From assembly GCA_005408345.1 (NCBI GenBank), contig SEMN01000008.1, positions 2,728,001-2,792,000 of the forward strand: a stretch of 64,000 nt of DNA, read 5' to 3'. The stretch comes from Macquaria australasica (Eukaryota; Chordata; Actinopteri; Centrarchiformes; Percichthyidae). The translations under genes were made by a program, and so were the position numbers. Every line of letters begins with the position of its first letter. Positions within the stretch are counted from its first letter, which is position 1. The notes under the pieces were generated by a model. The model worked only from the letters and a program-made list of their open reading frames with translations, did not search any database and was not told where the DNA came from. Of this stretch, positions 52,031 through 61,717 are shown piece by piece.

Positions 52031-52996
52031 TCACATAGTAGAAAGACTTGTGGCTTTCTCCAGAACAGGCTTCTCCTGCACTGCACACCTCAGCCTGCCA
52101 TTCACCTTCCTGTTAGATGCAATGATGACCATGGGGCTTAGTGCTGCGTAGAGTGAGGAGAAGAATATACGCAGGTCAGAGATCAGTGAGGATTTCATAG
52201 TCTGGCTCACAGTGAGAGTGTACACCCAAAGCCCATTATCTACCCCATAGAGGATCACATACAAGGTCACAAGTGTTACTACGGCTTTGGCAGCTCGTTG
52301 CTCGGCCCCACCACTTCCCCTACTGCCGCCACTGCTGCTGCGGAGCCCCTTCACCTGCTGGCTGTGCTTGTAAAGGAAGACCAGGATGATCAGACTAGCT
52401 AGAGTCATGAGGGCCATGGGCACCACATCTCTGCCCACCTGGACTGCACCGTTTGCGTCTCTGGACAGCTTTGAAGGAAATTGAACATAGCAGAATTCTA
52501 CATTGATGCTGTAGTTCATTAGGCTTGAGTCATTCTGGGTGCCCAAGGCGAAGAGTATGGATGCCGAGCTCATGCAGGTGTTGAGCAGCCAGAGGAAGAG
52601 GAACACAAACCCCAAATAGTGGGCTACAAAGGCACGGACGGAGGCCCAGCGTGATCCGGGAGGGGCAATGCTCAGGCACTGGTAGGCACTCAGGACGAAG
52701 GTGAGCCAGATTGAGAGGGAACGGCATGTTCTGTAGATATAGATCACAGATTTACAGCCTAAGTCTCCAAAGATGGTGGCCAGGCGGAAGGAGGCCAGGG
52801 TCTCCAGCAGACAGCGAACAACCACCAGCAGCAGGTTGACGCAGGCCAGGTGCAGGACAATGGCATCAGCTGGGAGGAGCTGGTTCTCCTGGTACAGCAA
52901 GAGGAGGAATGCCAGGATGATGGCAATGTTACCTGGGACTCCCACAACAGTGAGGGACAGATAGAGCATCCCACGGACAAACCCCTCTGATGGCAT
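52031..52996 (-). CDS. ora2: V1R-like olfactory receptor, ORA2-type
   Basis: A 321-residue, single-exon, seven-transmembrane receptor of the class A-related (ORA/V1R) group. Visible are TM1 with GVPGN (residues 19-23), TM2 with LPADAIVLHLACVN (41-54), C81 before TM3 that should pair with C169 of extracellular loop 2, and TM3 with LTFVLSAYQCLSIAPPGSRW (98-117), the family equivalent of the V1R motif TCxLSxxQAxxxSP. Possible glycosylation sites are N155 (NDS) and N161 (NYS). TM7 has SLYAALSPMVII (281-292). The third intracellular loop has a Ser/Gly stretch (219-230). ORA receptors sit on olfactory sensory neuron cilia or microvilli and signal through G proteins. The start ATG lies two bases after a good acceptor (CTATTCCTGCAG), so a 5' UTR exon is likely. 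It is divergent from the ora1-like gene 4.2 kb away. The ora2 versus ora1 label is from recalled resemblance; membership of the linked V1R1/V1R2 pair is much surer. Confidence 0.85.
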   Translation of the reverse strand: MPSEGFVRGMLYLSLTVVGVPGNIAIILAFLLLLYQENQLLPADAIVLHLACVNLLLVVVRCLLETLASFRLATIFGDLGCKSVIYIYRTCRSLSIWLTFVLSAYQCLSIAPPGSRWASVRAFVAHYLGFVFLFLWLLNTCMSSASILFALGTQNDSSLMNYSINVEFCYVQFPSKLSRDANGAVQVGRDVVPMALMTLASLIILVFLYKHSQQVKGLRSSSGGSRGSGGAEQRAAKAVVTLVTLYVILYGVDNGLWVYTLTVSQTMKSSLISDLRIFFSSLYAALSPMVIIASNRKVNGRLRCAVQEKPVLEKATSLSTM

Positions 52997-53140
52997 TCCT
53001 GCAGGAATAGAAAAGAGTACAAGCCAACTTTAACAATTAAAAAAAAACAGGTATTGTTTGTAAAATCTTTCTGGATGTTAAGTAATACCTAGCATTCAAA
53101 ATGATATCAGAAAAATCACTGCAGAAGTTTACACCCATAC

Positions 53141-53229
53141 CTGAGAACAGTCAAAGCTAACGAGGTCTGAAGTGGACCTTGTCCCTGATCCCTCTCTCCT
53201 GAAGTAGTCAGGTTGTTTGTGTTCTTATA
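53141..53229 (-). promoter_or_regulatory. ora2: Predicted ora2 TATA box and 5' UTR exon
   Basis: On the minus strand GTATAAGAAC gives a TATA-type element at 53,224-53,229. About 85 bases further, GTTCTCAG at 53,141 is followed by donor GTATGG. Splicing to the acceptor at 52,999 would remove a 142-bp intron and leave GA before the ATG. Transcription would then start near 53,198. This is inferred from motif order, which mirrors that of ora1. Confidence 0.5.
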
Positions 53230-56200
53230 CTTGCAAACAGGTAACGGTTAGATCTGTTTTTCATGGTCCATTGACTTCTCTTCCCTCAGCCTCCAATTAC
53301 TTGAGATCAATTCAGATGACTGCTTCTGTCCCCTCACAGGGTTTCAGACAGACAGGATAACACAGAGAAAGCTGTGTTTGGATTCATTTACAGGGTGATC
53401 TAACCAGTGGACAGAGAAAATGGTGTTAATGAGGGGATAATATCTATTAGGCTCATGTTTATACTCAGAAAAGATTAAAACAATTTCTCATTGTCACTGT
53501 TTTACTGTGATTATTGAATACTTTTTCTAATTACTGATCCTTCCTTCACATTACTTTTGTATTTCTCACTTCTGCAATCAATTTTTTTAAAAGCCACTAC
53601 CTATTAAAGAGACCTTTCTTGTGTTGGTTAGTCAAATACCAACACCACAGTGTCCTCCAGTGGAGAAAGTTGAAACAAAGTGAAAGCCAGAGGACGTTCC
53701 ACTCAGTCTGCCTGATGGATCGCCCACAGTTTCATTTGTAGAGCGTGACATAGCATCCAATTTATGATTGTGTAACTCATCCAAAGCAATAAAAGTTCTA
53801 AAAATGGAATTAAACCAAAACTGTGAGGATGTCGTGAGGGCAAACCAGTGTGATTTAACTGCAACATGTCCCACAGCAGGGACTTGGTAATGCATATTAA
53901 GCCCATTTTTCATAAGCACATGATTAGACTTGTCCTCCACTGAAATTAAAAGAGAAAATACTACAATGAGACCATTAATGAGATTAGTTACATGTACAAT
54001 AATCAAATTAAATTTATGGAGGTTTTCAGGTATTGATAGTGTTGAATAGGTTTATTTATACTTAATACAGTTGTGGAAAAAAATATGATGCTTTGTGCCC
54101 AATATTGTATGAAGCAGTTAAAATTAGCTTCACCTTAACCAACAGTTAAATTATAGTAACACATCAGTAACAATAATCCAATTCTTGGAGCCAGGTGAAA
54201 CATAAATCGCAGACAGACTTGAAGGTACAGAAAACACAATAAAAAACAATAAAACAGAGAGAAAACTGATGTTTTTCGACTGAGCATTTTGCGTGATTGA
54301 GTTATTTTGCTTGTATGTGAGGAGAAGCAAGTCAGATCAAAACATATGTCATAACATATATTAGAAAGATATAGCAAAAGATAGACAGCGTGCATACTGT
54401 AGATATAGATGGAAACTCTAAGGTCATGGTAGGTCAATTGTGCTCCTCTCCACTGAAATGCAAATAAAGAGTCTAAGGCCCATCAATATCAGACAGGAGA
54501 CTGCTAAGCCAAAAGCCTCTTAAACCACATTTTTGCTGTGGGACAGATTAACTGGCACAGTGAGGGGTGCATTGAATATTCTCTCTTCACCAACCAAAGT
54601 TGTTGCCGCTCTCACCAGCATACTTAAAGGTGCAAAAGTTTAAAAAATGACATCTCTCTAAAGTAACTCTGTTAGTTTGTCTGTAAACATCTAACTTGAG
54701 AAGTGACCTGATTTAAGATAATACAGCACACAATGATGCAAAAGAATGCATTTCTGAACACTGATATTTCAAACAGGATTGTTTTCACTCAGCAAAGTAT
54801 CTTAAACAGGGATATCAACAGTATGAAAATATTTGTCTTGTTTCAGTACAGCTCATATTATGCAAAGTCTTTTATTATAGCTACAAACCATTAACTAGTA
54901 TTATTTTATCCTCAAAGGCGTTCATTAATCAGAAATACAATATGATGTGTCACATTTATTATTGCATGCACAGAAAAAACAATCGACTCCAAGATGTTTT
55001 AACATGACCTGTATTATACTATATAGATGTATTTATTCATCTCTATTGATATTGTTGTAACGGAATCAGTTCATGTAAATTCACAATTGAATTAGTGCAA
55101 TGGGAAAAAAATAATTTACATCAGCCATAAACAAGAAAATCACATCTCGTGTCAGGGGGGAAGAAAGCCTGGATTTTTAACCTTTCAATGTAGCGTGCTG
55201 TACATGATGCAATCCCCTGAGAAGGACATGCTTGAACTTGCCGTTTTAATGAGCTCTCTGTAAAAAAAAAAAAAAACACACACAGGGAAATAACACATCA
55301 TATGATGCTTTAGTCCAAAGCCCACTCCCAGGGGAACACAAGCTTCTCAAACAACATTGTCTCAGCACATAGACCTGGATTTTGCAAGTGAGAAATCAGC
55401 AACATAGAACTGAGAAATAGGTTAGTGCGCTTTCAATGTAAGACACATTTGACATTTACAGTTTATGTAGATAGTGCTGGAAAATCTGGGTATGAATTTC
55501 AAACTTCTGTTGTAGCATATGTCAGTTCTGAGAGTTAAGAACGTAAATGAATAATGGCTGGTTGTCCCTATGCCCCCAATTAGTACAGACATGCATTGTT
55601 ATATGGCTAATTGTCTTGCTCCTCTGTGTCTTTTAACATGCTCCCAGGACATGAAGGAGGAAAAGAGCGCAAACTAAAGCACCAGCTGCGCATGTAAAAA
55701 CCTCTTGATGGCTCATTCAAGGCATCATCAGGCTGCTTTTGCATCAACAATAACCGTGCACTGTTTTCTCTGGAGGGGTTGTTTAACTATATTTTTTAAC
55801 TCCACAGGGAGATAGTATTATAATATTTCAGAAGATTGACATGCAGTCTTTCTGTCTATAGAAACTGAAAACTGACATGTGGGATTTAGGTACAGGAGAC
55901 GTTGAGAGTTATACATACAAATTCACACATGTTATTCATATGACCTATGGCAGCTCAATTACTTGATATGATGATGAACAATTTCCCAACATTAAAGACT
56001 AAAACTAATCTGGAAAGCTGTGTTGATATATAGCCTGAAGCACCTTCATTCATATTTAATAAAGGAGGGTGATTTGCAGACTCATGACACATTCGTTTAA
56101 AGTTTGATATCACACTTGTGCAACTGTATCTGATTCCAGACCACAATATTTACTCTGATTTCCAGCCACACTCATCTTTCCTAGTTATGTGTTTATTTAT

Positions 56201-56910
56201 TGTGAAGGAGGATTAGGATGTCACATTAAAATTAGATGGATTCCCATTTTTCAAGTCTGTCTTAAAACAATACTCACATTCCCATATGTGCATTGAAACA
56301 GAAACCCTTTTGAAATCCCTCCTGTTCATACTGGCCACTAAAAGATCCCTCATGTGATGTGATGGGGGACAAAATCCACAGACCTTGTTCTGTGCTAAAA
56401 TATATTCCAAAGTGTATCAGAAATTAATATGACGCTTCAGCAGCCTGAGTTAGACAAATCAAGGGGAGATCTACCAAAGTTTCTGTCTTTTTAGTGCTAA
56501 ATTCCCTCTTTGTGTTACTATCTTTCTGCTGCAGTGTCCTGGGAAACACAAAGACGGAATTTCACACTAAAAAAGACAGTAACTTTTGAAGATACTGACT
56601 TGATTTGTCTAACTCAAACTGCTGAAACCTTGTGTTAACTTCAAATGAACTTTGGAATACATTTTTGTACAGAACGGGGACTGTGGATTTTGGATGGATC
56701 GCCCATCGCTTATACTGGAGGTCCGGTAAGAAGAGATGAACAGGAGGAATGATTACAGCGAGAAAAAACAGTTTCGACGTTCATGACTTTAAGACAGACT
56801 TGAAAATGTGTGTGTTTCCTTCAGTGTTACTATATTCCCTTTGCAGTGCTTGCCCTCTGAGACCTCTTTGTTGCTTTAAGCAAACTGTGGGCTGAACACG
56901 TAAATGTTGG
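53230..56910. other. Intergenic region between the divergent ORA genes
   Basis: About 3.7 kb between the two predicted promoters. It is AT-rich, with no supported gene and few recognisable repeats compared with the desert to the left (a poly-A run at 55,262-55,277 is the main simple repeat). Its sparing by transposons is compatible with shared olfactory control elements, but no specific site was identified. Confidence 0.5.
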
Positions 56911-57009
56911 CCAATGATCTCGAGGGGCATCGAAGACTATAAATTGTAATTACATAGGCTATTAAACAGTTAATGCACAACAGGCTTTACTTTTCATCTG
57001 CAACTTCAG
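56911..57009 (+). promoter_or_regulatory. ora1: Predicted ora1 promoter (CCAAT, TATA) and 5' UTR exon
   Basis: CCAAT lies at 56,911-56,915 and TATAAAT at 56,938-56,944, the usual order and distance. The sequence CTGCAACTTCAG ending at 57,009 is followed by donor GTGAGC. A short first exon of about 40 bases could splice to the acceptor GGTGCAG at 57,172, which follows a pyrimidine tract (TTCTCTGTCTTCTTT). Confidence 0.5.
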
Positions 57010-57183
57010 GTGAGCATAATTTTCACTGAAAGAAATCCAACACATGACAAGATTATATTCAGGCTACGTGGTTATATTAGTTTTCTATCAAACTTGGAGG
57101 ATGTTTTTTGTATGTAGTGTATTCATAACAGATTTGATTCTCTGTCTTCTTTGCAAATCATGACTGGTGCAGGCCTTGGTGTC

Positions 57184-58125
57184 ATGGATCTGTGTGTGAC
57201 CATCAAAGGGGTCTCCTTCCTCTTGCAAACAGGTATGGGCATCTTGGGGAACACTGTGGTGCTGCTGGCGTATGCCCACATCATTTACACCGAACCCAAG
57301 ATCCTTCCTGTGGACATGATCCTGTGCCACCTGGCCTTTGCCAACCTGATGCTGCTACTGACCCGCTGCGTACCCCAGACTATGACTGTGTTTGGGCTGA
57401 GGGACCTGCTGAATGATCCCGGCTGTAAGGTGGTGATCTACGCTTACCGCATTGGCCGGGCTTTGTCAGTCTGCCTCACCTGCATGCTCAGTGTGTTTCA
57501 GGCAGTGACCATTGCCCCCGCCGGGCCCCGTTTGTCCAGGTTGAAGCCTGCACTTCCCTCCCTGGTCCTCCCCACTTTTGCAGGACTGTGGCTCCTCAAC
57601 ATGGCCATATGCATCGCAGCCCCTTTCTTCTCTATGGCTCCACGTAATGGCACCGTCCCTGCCTTTACCCTCAACCTGGGCTTCTGTCATGTGGACTTCA
57701 GAGACAACCTGTCCTATGTGATTAATGGGGTGGCTGTCTCTGGGAGAGATTTTGCCTTTGTCGCCCTGATGCTGGGCTCAAGTGGCTACATCCTACTGCT
57801 TCTCCACCGCCACAGCCGCCAGGTGAGAGGGATCCGTCGCTCTCAAGGCAGTGGAGCAGAGACCAGGGCAGCCAAAACAGTGGTCACCTTGGTGGTTCTG
57901 TACGTGGTCTTCTTCGGGATTGACAACGTGATCTGGATCTACATGCTGACGGTGCCGAAGGTGTCACCAGTGATGGCTGATATGAGGGTGTTCTTCTCCT
58001 CCTGCTACGCCTCGCTCAGCCCCTACTTTATCATTTCCTCCAACAAGAAGGTCAAGGCGAAGATCGTGTGTGCAGCTGAGCAAGACCAACCGTCAGCTGA
58101 CAATCAGGAGTCGAATGACAAATGA
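57184..58125 (+). CDS. ora1: V1R-like olfactory receptor, ORA1-type
   Basis: A 313-residue, single-exon, seven-transmembrane receptor of the ORA/V1R group. I chose the ATG at 57,184 (MDLCVTIKGV) because the ATG at 57,160 would be spliced out if the acceptor at 57,172 is used, and because family members begin this way. Landmarks: GILGN in TM1 (19-23), LPVDMILCHLAFANLMLL (41-58) in TM2, C81 and C168 as the expected disulfide, and LTCMLSVFQAVTIAPAGPR (98-116), a close match to the V1R motif TCxLSxxQAxTxSP. A glycosylation site is likely at N155 (NGT); TM6 has TVVTLVVLYVVFFGIDNVIW (232-251) and TM7 CYASLSPYFIISSNKKVK (274-291). Compared with the neighbour it lacks the Ser/Gly stretch in the third intracellular loop. 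In fish this pair is known as V1R1/V1R2; one zebrafish member (Ora1) is reported to respond to 4-hydroxyphenylacetic acid. An ATTAAA signal 86 bases past the stop (58,211-58,216) could end the transcript. Confidence 0.88.
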   Translation: MDLCVTIKGVSFLLQTGMGILGNTVVLLAYAHIIYTEPKILPVDMILCHLAFANLMLLLTRCVPQTMTVFGLRDLLNDPGCKVVIYAYRIGRALSVCLTCMLSVFQAVTIAPAGPRLSRLKPALPSLVLPTFAGLWLLNMAICIAAPFFSMAPRNGTVPAFTLNLGFCHVDFRDNLSYVINGVAVSGRDFAFVALMLGSSGYILLLLHRHSRQVRGIRRSQGSGAETRAAKTVVTLVVLYVVFFGIDNVIWIYMLTVPKVSPVMADMRVFFSSCYASLSPYFIISSNKKVKAKIVCAAEQDQPSADNQESNDK

Positions 58126-59219
58126 CTCTTTCTCTATCTTGACAGTCACCTGACCTGCAAGACAGCTGAGTTGTCTATCATTTTGAACACTATTGCGCAG
58201 ATGACTGTCATTAAACTAAACAATGGACCCTTTAGAAAGTAGCACTAGACAGTAGTGTCTTGCAATGGTGTTTGAGCGTTTTCTCTTATATGTATACTTT
58301 CATCAAAATCATAAATGTACAGGTGTCTGTATAACTGCCATGTGGTTTGTGGTTGGTTTGCATGCCAGCAAAAAAAATACATCATCCACATCATTGTCAG
58401 TGCTGAAACAATTAGTCAATCAGTAAATTCATCTGCATCAATTTTGAGAGTTCATTAATTGTTTCAGCAAATATTCCAAACATCCTCTCTTTCCAGCTTT
58501 TCAGTTGGGATGATTTGCTGCTTTTCTTTGGTCTTATGTGATCAAAAACTGATTTTCTTTGGGTTTTGGACTGTTGGACTACTACCACCACTAAGGACAA
58601 CAAGTGTCATGTCCTCAATATTGTTTCAGGGAATTTGGAGGTTTTATTGTCCTAAGAAGGAGTTTATATTGTACAGTTTCATATAAATTTCACATTGGAC
58701 TTTTTAAAGTCGGAAACATATATTTAAATAATGACATTGTGGCAATGGCATTGTGGGAAAGGTTTTGAAACAGCATTCAGGCAGTTGTGTAGGGAGCTAG
58801 CCAGAGGTATATTTTAGAAGTTAAATTTATATTGAAAATTAGGAGAAAAAACAAAAGATTTTACAGACTTTTTATGGTGGTTTGTCAAAAAAGTTTATAA
58901 GGTGGTTGAGGTCCTGAATTTCAAGATGTCACCCTTGCTTTTAGGACATTTTATAAACCAAACGATTAATTGAGAAAGTATTCGACAGAATAATCAATAA
59001 TGTTAGTTGCAGCCCTAATCATTATCGTAATGTCTAAGCTGTTTATCTCTTGCTGAGCTCTGATTGGCTGAAATGTTAGGAATACCTTCAGGAAAATGTT
59101 CATTTAGGTATTTTTTGTCCTTAAACTAGCTTTTCAGGCATCACTTTTCCTCTACTACTGTGCGACAAATGTCATCAGTCAAACGTGTATGTTGAAGTGT
59201 AGAGCACAAATGATTGATT
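58126..59219. other. ora1 3' flank up to the phtf1 promoter
   Basis: The first 100 bases are probably the ora1 3' UTR with ATTAAA at 58,211-58,216. Most of the rest is the MITE at 58,396-59,016. No gene was seen. Confidence 0.6.
58396..59016 (+). mobile_element. MITE ending in 'gttagttgcagccct' (long copy)
   Basis: It starts 'agtgctgaaacaattagtca' and ends 'aataatgttagttgcagccct'. The AT-rich ends contain mirrored ATTAGTC/GATTAAT runs. The interior has 'gcttttctttggtcttatgt' and 'tttctttgggttttggac'. The same body and right end occur at 4405-4644. Confidence 0.65.
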
Positions 59220-59770
59220 CAGGGTTCAAGACAATGGTGGCGGTTTACTGTCCGTCAATTACCTTCGGGAAAGGGTTCAGAGCGCAGCCTGAGCGGGCGC
59301 AAACTCCGCCTGAGAGACAGTGTTGAGGGCAGAAACATTATCGTTCAGCCACAACAAACCCCGGAAAAGGGAAGCGGAAGGCTGACCCGAATGTCAAACA
59401 GGAGCGAAGTTAGCGAAGTACGGAGTAAAATGAAATAAACGTATCGATATCGACTAGACGTTTGAAGGAAACAACTTACAGTCCGTTAATCGCGTCGAAA
59501 AGTGGCAGTTGGCGTGAAGCGCGTAGCCAGTTGTTAGCTCAAGCTGACAAGAAGACGCCGCGGCGGCCCCGAAGCTGACGACAGAGTCTCAACCGACCAG
59601 TCTGTGATGGTTTCTGCAGGTGTCTTCCAGTCTGTGATGGTTTCTGCAGGTGTCTTCCAGTCTGTGATGGTTTCTGAAGGTGTCTTCCGGCTCTTCCTCT
59701 CAGGTCAGTTGCTTTGGCCACCTGCTAACGGCCAGCTAACGTTCACTTGGTTCCAACGGATGCTCGCTTC
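59220..59770 (+). promoter_or_regulatory. phtf1: CpG-rich probable promoter and first exon region of phtf1
   Basis: From 59,240 to 59,770 the sequence is clearly richer in CpG and G+C than its surroundings (for example GAGCGGGCGCAAACTCCGCC and GAAGACGCCGCGGCGGCCCC). It lies 300-800 bases upstream of the ATG exon, which begins with a splice acceptor at 59,956, so a non-coding first exon should lie here. Possible donors are at 59,704 (CTCAG|GTCAGT) and 59,867 (CAGG|GTAAAT); I cannot choose between them. Confidence 0.5.
59597..59686. repeat. Three tandem copies of a 30-bp unit
   Basis: The unit runs CCAGTCTGTGATGG then TTTCTGCAGGTGTCTT. Copies 1 and 2 are identical; copy 3 has one change (CTGCAGG to CTGAAGG). 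A fourth partial match (CCGG) follows. It lies within the presumed phtf1 first exon or promoter. Confidence 0.95.
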
Positions 59771-59875
59771 GTAACTGAACAACCGTTACGGCGTCTGTAC
59801 AGCCAACGTTCACTTTATATGTAGTTTCTTTTGTTAACGTTGTTCTCCGTTGCTTTTATGTCAGGGTAAATATAT

Positions 59876-59877
<2 letters not shown>

Positions 59878-59910
<33 letters not shown>
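59878..59910. repeat. (GT)16 microsatellite
   Basis: Uninterrupted GT repeat of 33 bases, 46 bases upstream of the acceptor of the phtf1 ATG exon. Confidence 0.97.
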
Positions 59911-59913
<3 letters not shown>

Positions 59914-59917
59914 CCCC

Positions 59918-59949
59918 TTTTATTTATTTATTTATTTATTTATTTATTT
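59918..59949. repeat. (TTTA)n microsatellite
   Basis: About eight TTTA units directly upstream of GTTTAG; they form most of the pyrimidine tract of the following splice acceptor. Confidence 0.95.
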
Positions 59950-60046
59950 TGTTTAGTGAACAAGTCTGGAGCTGTGCCCAGTCCTCTCTCTTTCCTGAGC
60001 TCTTTGTGAAATGACCTGACCACACTGGTTCCAGCATCAGACGACA

Positions 60047-60076
60047 ATGGCCAGAATAGCCTGGTATCAAGAGAAG
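60047..60076 (+). CDS. phtf1: PHTF1, first coding exon
   Basis: The exon begins after acceptor TTTTGTTTAG (59,956), carries about 90 bases of 5' UTR, then the ATG at 60,047 and ten codons (MARIAWYQEK) before donor GTGAGA at 60,077. Vertebrate PHTF proteins start with the same AxxWYQ(K/E)K string, and the junction before IGAYDQQ is the expected one. PHTF1 (putative homeodomain transcription factor 1) is, despite its name, a multipass endoplasmic reticulum membrane protein that is abundant in male germ cells and binds FEM1B. The choice of phtf1 over phtf2 rests on exon 6 (loop length and SEVFGPMCLM). This exon alone is too short to identify; it is supported by the phase-matched exons that follow. 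Confidence 0.85.
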
Positions 60077-61200
60077 GTGAGATAAATATTTAAAGTTAGG
60101 TTAAAGAAAATATAGGTAAGGCATTTTAGAATCCTACGGATTTTGTGATATTGACACAGAAACAACTATATATGTATATGTATGAAGTTTGGGGGCGATT
60201 GATGTAGAACTTGTATATGTGGGACTAAGATTAATTTACAGAAAAAAATATGTATTTTTTATTTAAAAAATATACTGACAGAGGGCATGTTTTTAGATCT
60301 TATTTTAAATGCCAAGTGTTATATCTATACATGGGAATTGTCTCAAAGAAAACCCCAGCATGCACCAGTTCCAAGACTGGGATTTATTAATTTATTTTAT
60401 TTGTTTATTTGACAGGGACATGGCTCATTCATCAACATAAGCCTCTTTTTAGTCGATACATGTAACATTACCATTTTCAATTTTTTTCCTGTTTGACTGT
60501 GTAAAAACCAAATAGAGTTGGTAAAAACAACAAAGGTACGACCTGTTCAGCAGGTATCTGGAAACAAGTAGGGGGATATTCACTAAGCCTGTCAGGGGTG
60601 CAAAATTGTGATTCACTGTAATTCTTAAATTCATCATATGAGCCCAGCTGCATTTCATCTGATTTGCATAAAGTGCCAATAAGATCTGCTGCCAGGCTGT
60701 TTAAATCATGTGTTGACATGACTGAAAAGCAGTGGAGTGCAAAAGAAAGTGTTTTCTGCTGCTGAACTGACTATTATACTACGAAGTCCCATCTTTTACA
60801 TTTAGATTTTATTTACAATAGTTTATGTAGATTTATTTTTAAAGATATCCATCATTATGTATGAGGCTCTTAATTTGCTGTCTTCAAATGCCAGACGACA
60901 GCCGCATATACCTCATTGTATTTATTAAGACACTGTGATCAGCTCTGCCTCTCTGTTCCCTCAGTCTCCACAGAAACAGGTAAAAAAACATTCTGTTTTA
61001 AGGCTCCCTGTGATTGGAATCATTTACCATAAACATGAGCCCAAACATGCAATTTTAAACACTCTTCCTCCATTTTAACAGGGCAAAAAGCACGGTGTAG
61101 TAAACATGGACAAACTCAATTTGACCAAGGGTCGCAAATCCTCAGTAAATACATAGTAAATAAAAGGAAAAGGATTATAAAAGTTCTGTTGTCACTACAG
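60077..61200 (+). other. phtf1 intron
   Basis: Phase 0 intron of 1.1 kb from GTGAGA to TCACTACAG. About 60,375-60,690 looks like an inverted retroposon tail ('tttatttgacagggacatgg', 'catcaacataa'). No gene was seen. Confidence 0.75.
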
Positions 61201-61257
61201 ATCGGGGCCTATGATCAACAAGTCTGGGAGAAATCTCTGGAGCAGGCGGATCTAAAT
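61201..61257 (+). CDS. phtf1: PHTF1, coding exon 2
   Basis: Fifty-seven bases, 19 codons: IGAYDQQVWEKSLEQADLN. Acceptor TCACTACAG and donor GTAAGG flank it; both borders are phase 0. The IGAYDQQ(V/I)WEKS(L/I/V)EQ string is nearly invariant at the N-terminus of PHTF1 and PHTF2, so the family assignment is secure. Confidence 0.95.
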
Positions 61258-61353
61258 GTAAGGCACCTACAAATCTCTGTAAAGAAATAAACATTTGTGT
61301 ATTTATCTTGTGCATTACCACTAAATTGAAAATACCACTTGCCACTCATCTAG

Positions 61354-61423
61354 GGTTTGGACAGCAAACCAAAGAAGACAGGTCACATCAAATCAGACCT
61401 CATCGATGTCGACTTAGTAAGAG
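61354..61423 (+). CDS. phtf1: PHTF1, coding exon 3
   Basis: Seventy bases that encode GLDSKPKKTGHIKSDLIDVD, then LVR and the first base of a split glycine codon. Acceptor CTCATCTAG and donor GTGAGG flank it. The human counterpart is [20 protein letters not shown]. The exon ends in phase 1 and joins exon 4 in frame. It belongs to the conserved PHTF N-terminal domain that includes the FEM1B-binding part. Confidence 0.95.
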
Positions 61424-61558
61424 GTGAGGGTTAATGAAGGGTAGTTCTCCACCTGTTGTTAGTTTGTTTGATAACAGACACATTTACCACCACGCAGCTA
61501 CACACTAACAAATACATGTTCTGCCTCCCCTGTGAAACTTTCCTATTCCTCCCCTCAG

Positions 61559-61717
61559 GATCAACATTCAGCAAAGCCAAACCACAGAGTCCGTGGACAG
61601 CTCTGACTCGGAAGGGTCTGGTCAGAGTGCTGCTGTTCCCGTTCTTCTTCCAGTGGTGGATCCAGGTGACCTCCAAGTCCATCTCCTCATGTATCCTCGT
61701 GCTGTACTTCATGCAAC
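61559..61717 (+). CDS. phtf1: PHTF1, coding exon 4 (first membrane segment)
   Basis: This exon of 159 bases completes the split glycine and encodes STFSKAKPQSPWTALTRKGL followed by a hydrophobic run, VRVLLFPFFFQWWIQVTSKS and ISSCILVLYFMQ. Acceptor CTCCCCTCAG and a strong donor, C|GTAAGTA at 61,718, flank it. The run is the first predicted membrane region of the PHTF family (human [20 protein letters not shown]). The exon ends in phase 1. Confidence 0.95.

Noticed and set aside
52773..52964. ORF on the plus strand opposite the ora2-like gene, and similar antisense ORFs at 57,088-57,330 and 57,466-57,690
   Set aside because: They are shadows of the receptor reading frames with no independent features.
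59539..59721. Minus-strand ORF with three copies of a QKPSQTGRHL repeat
   Set aside because: The repeat is just the translation of the 30-bp DNA triplication, whose unit length is a multiple of three; no other sign of a gene.
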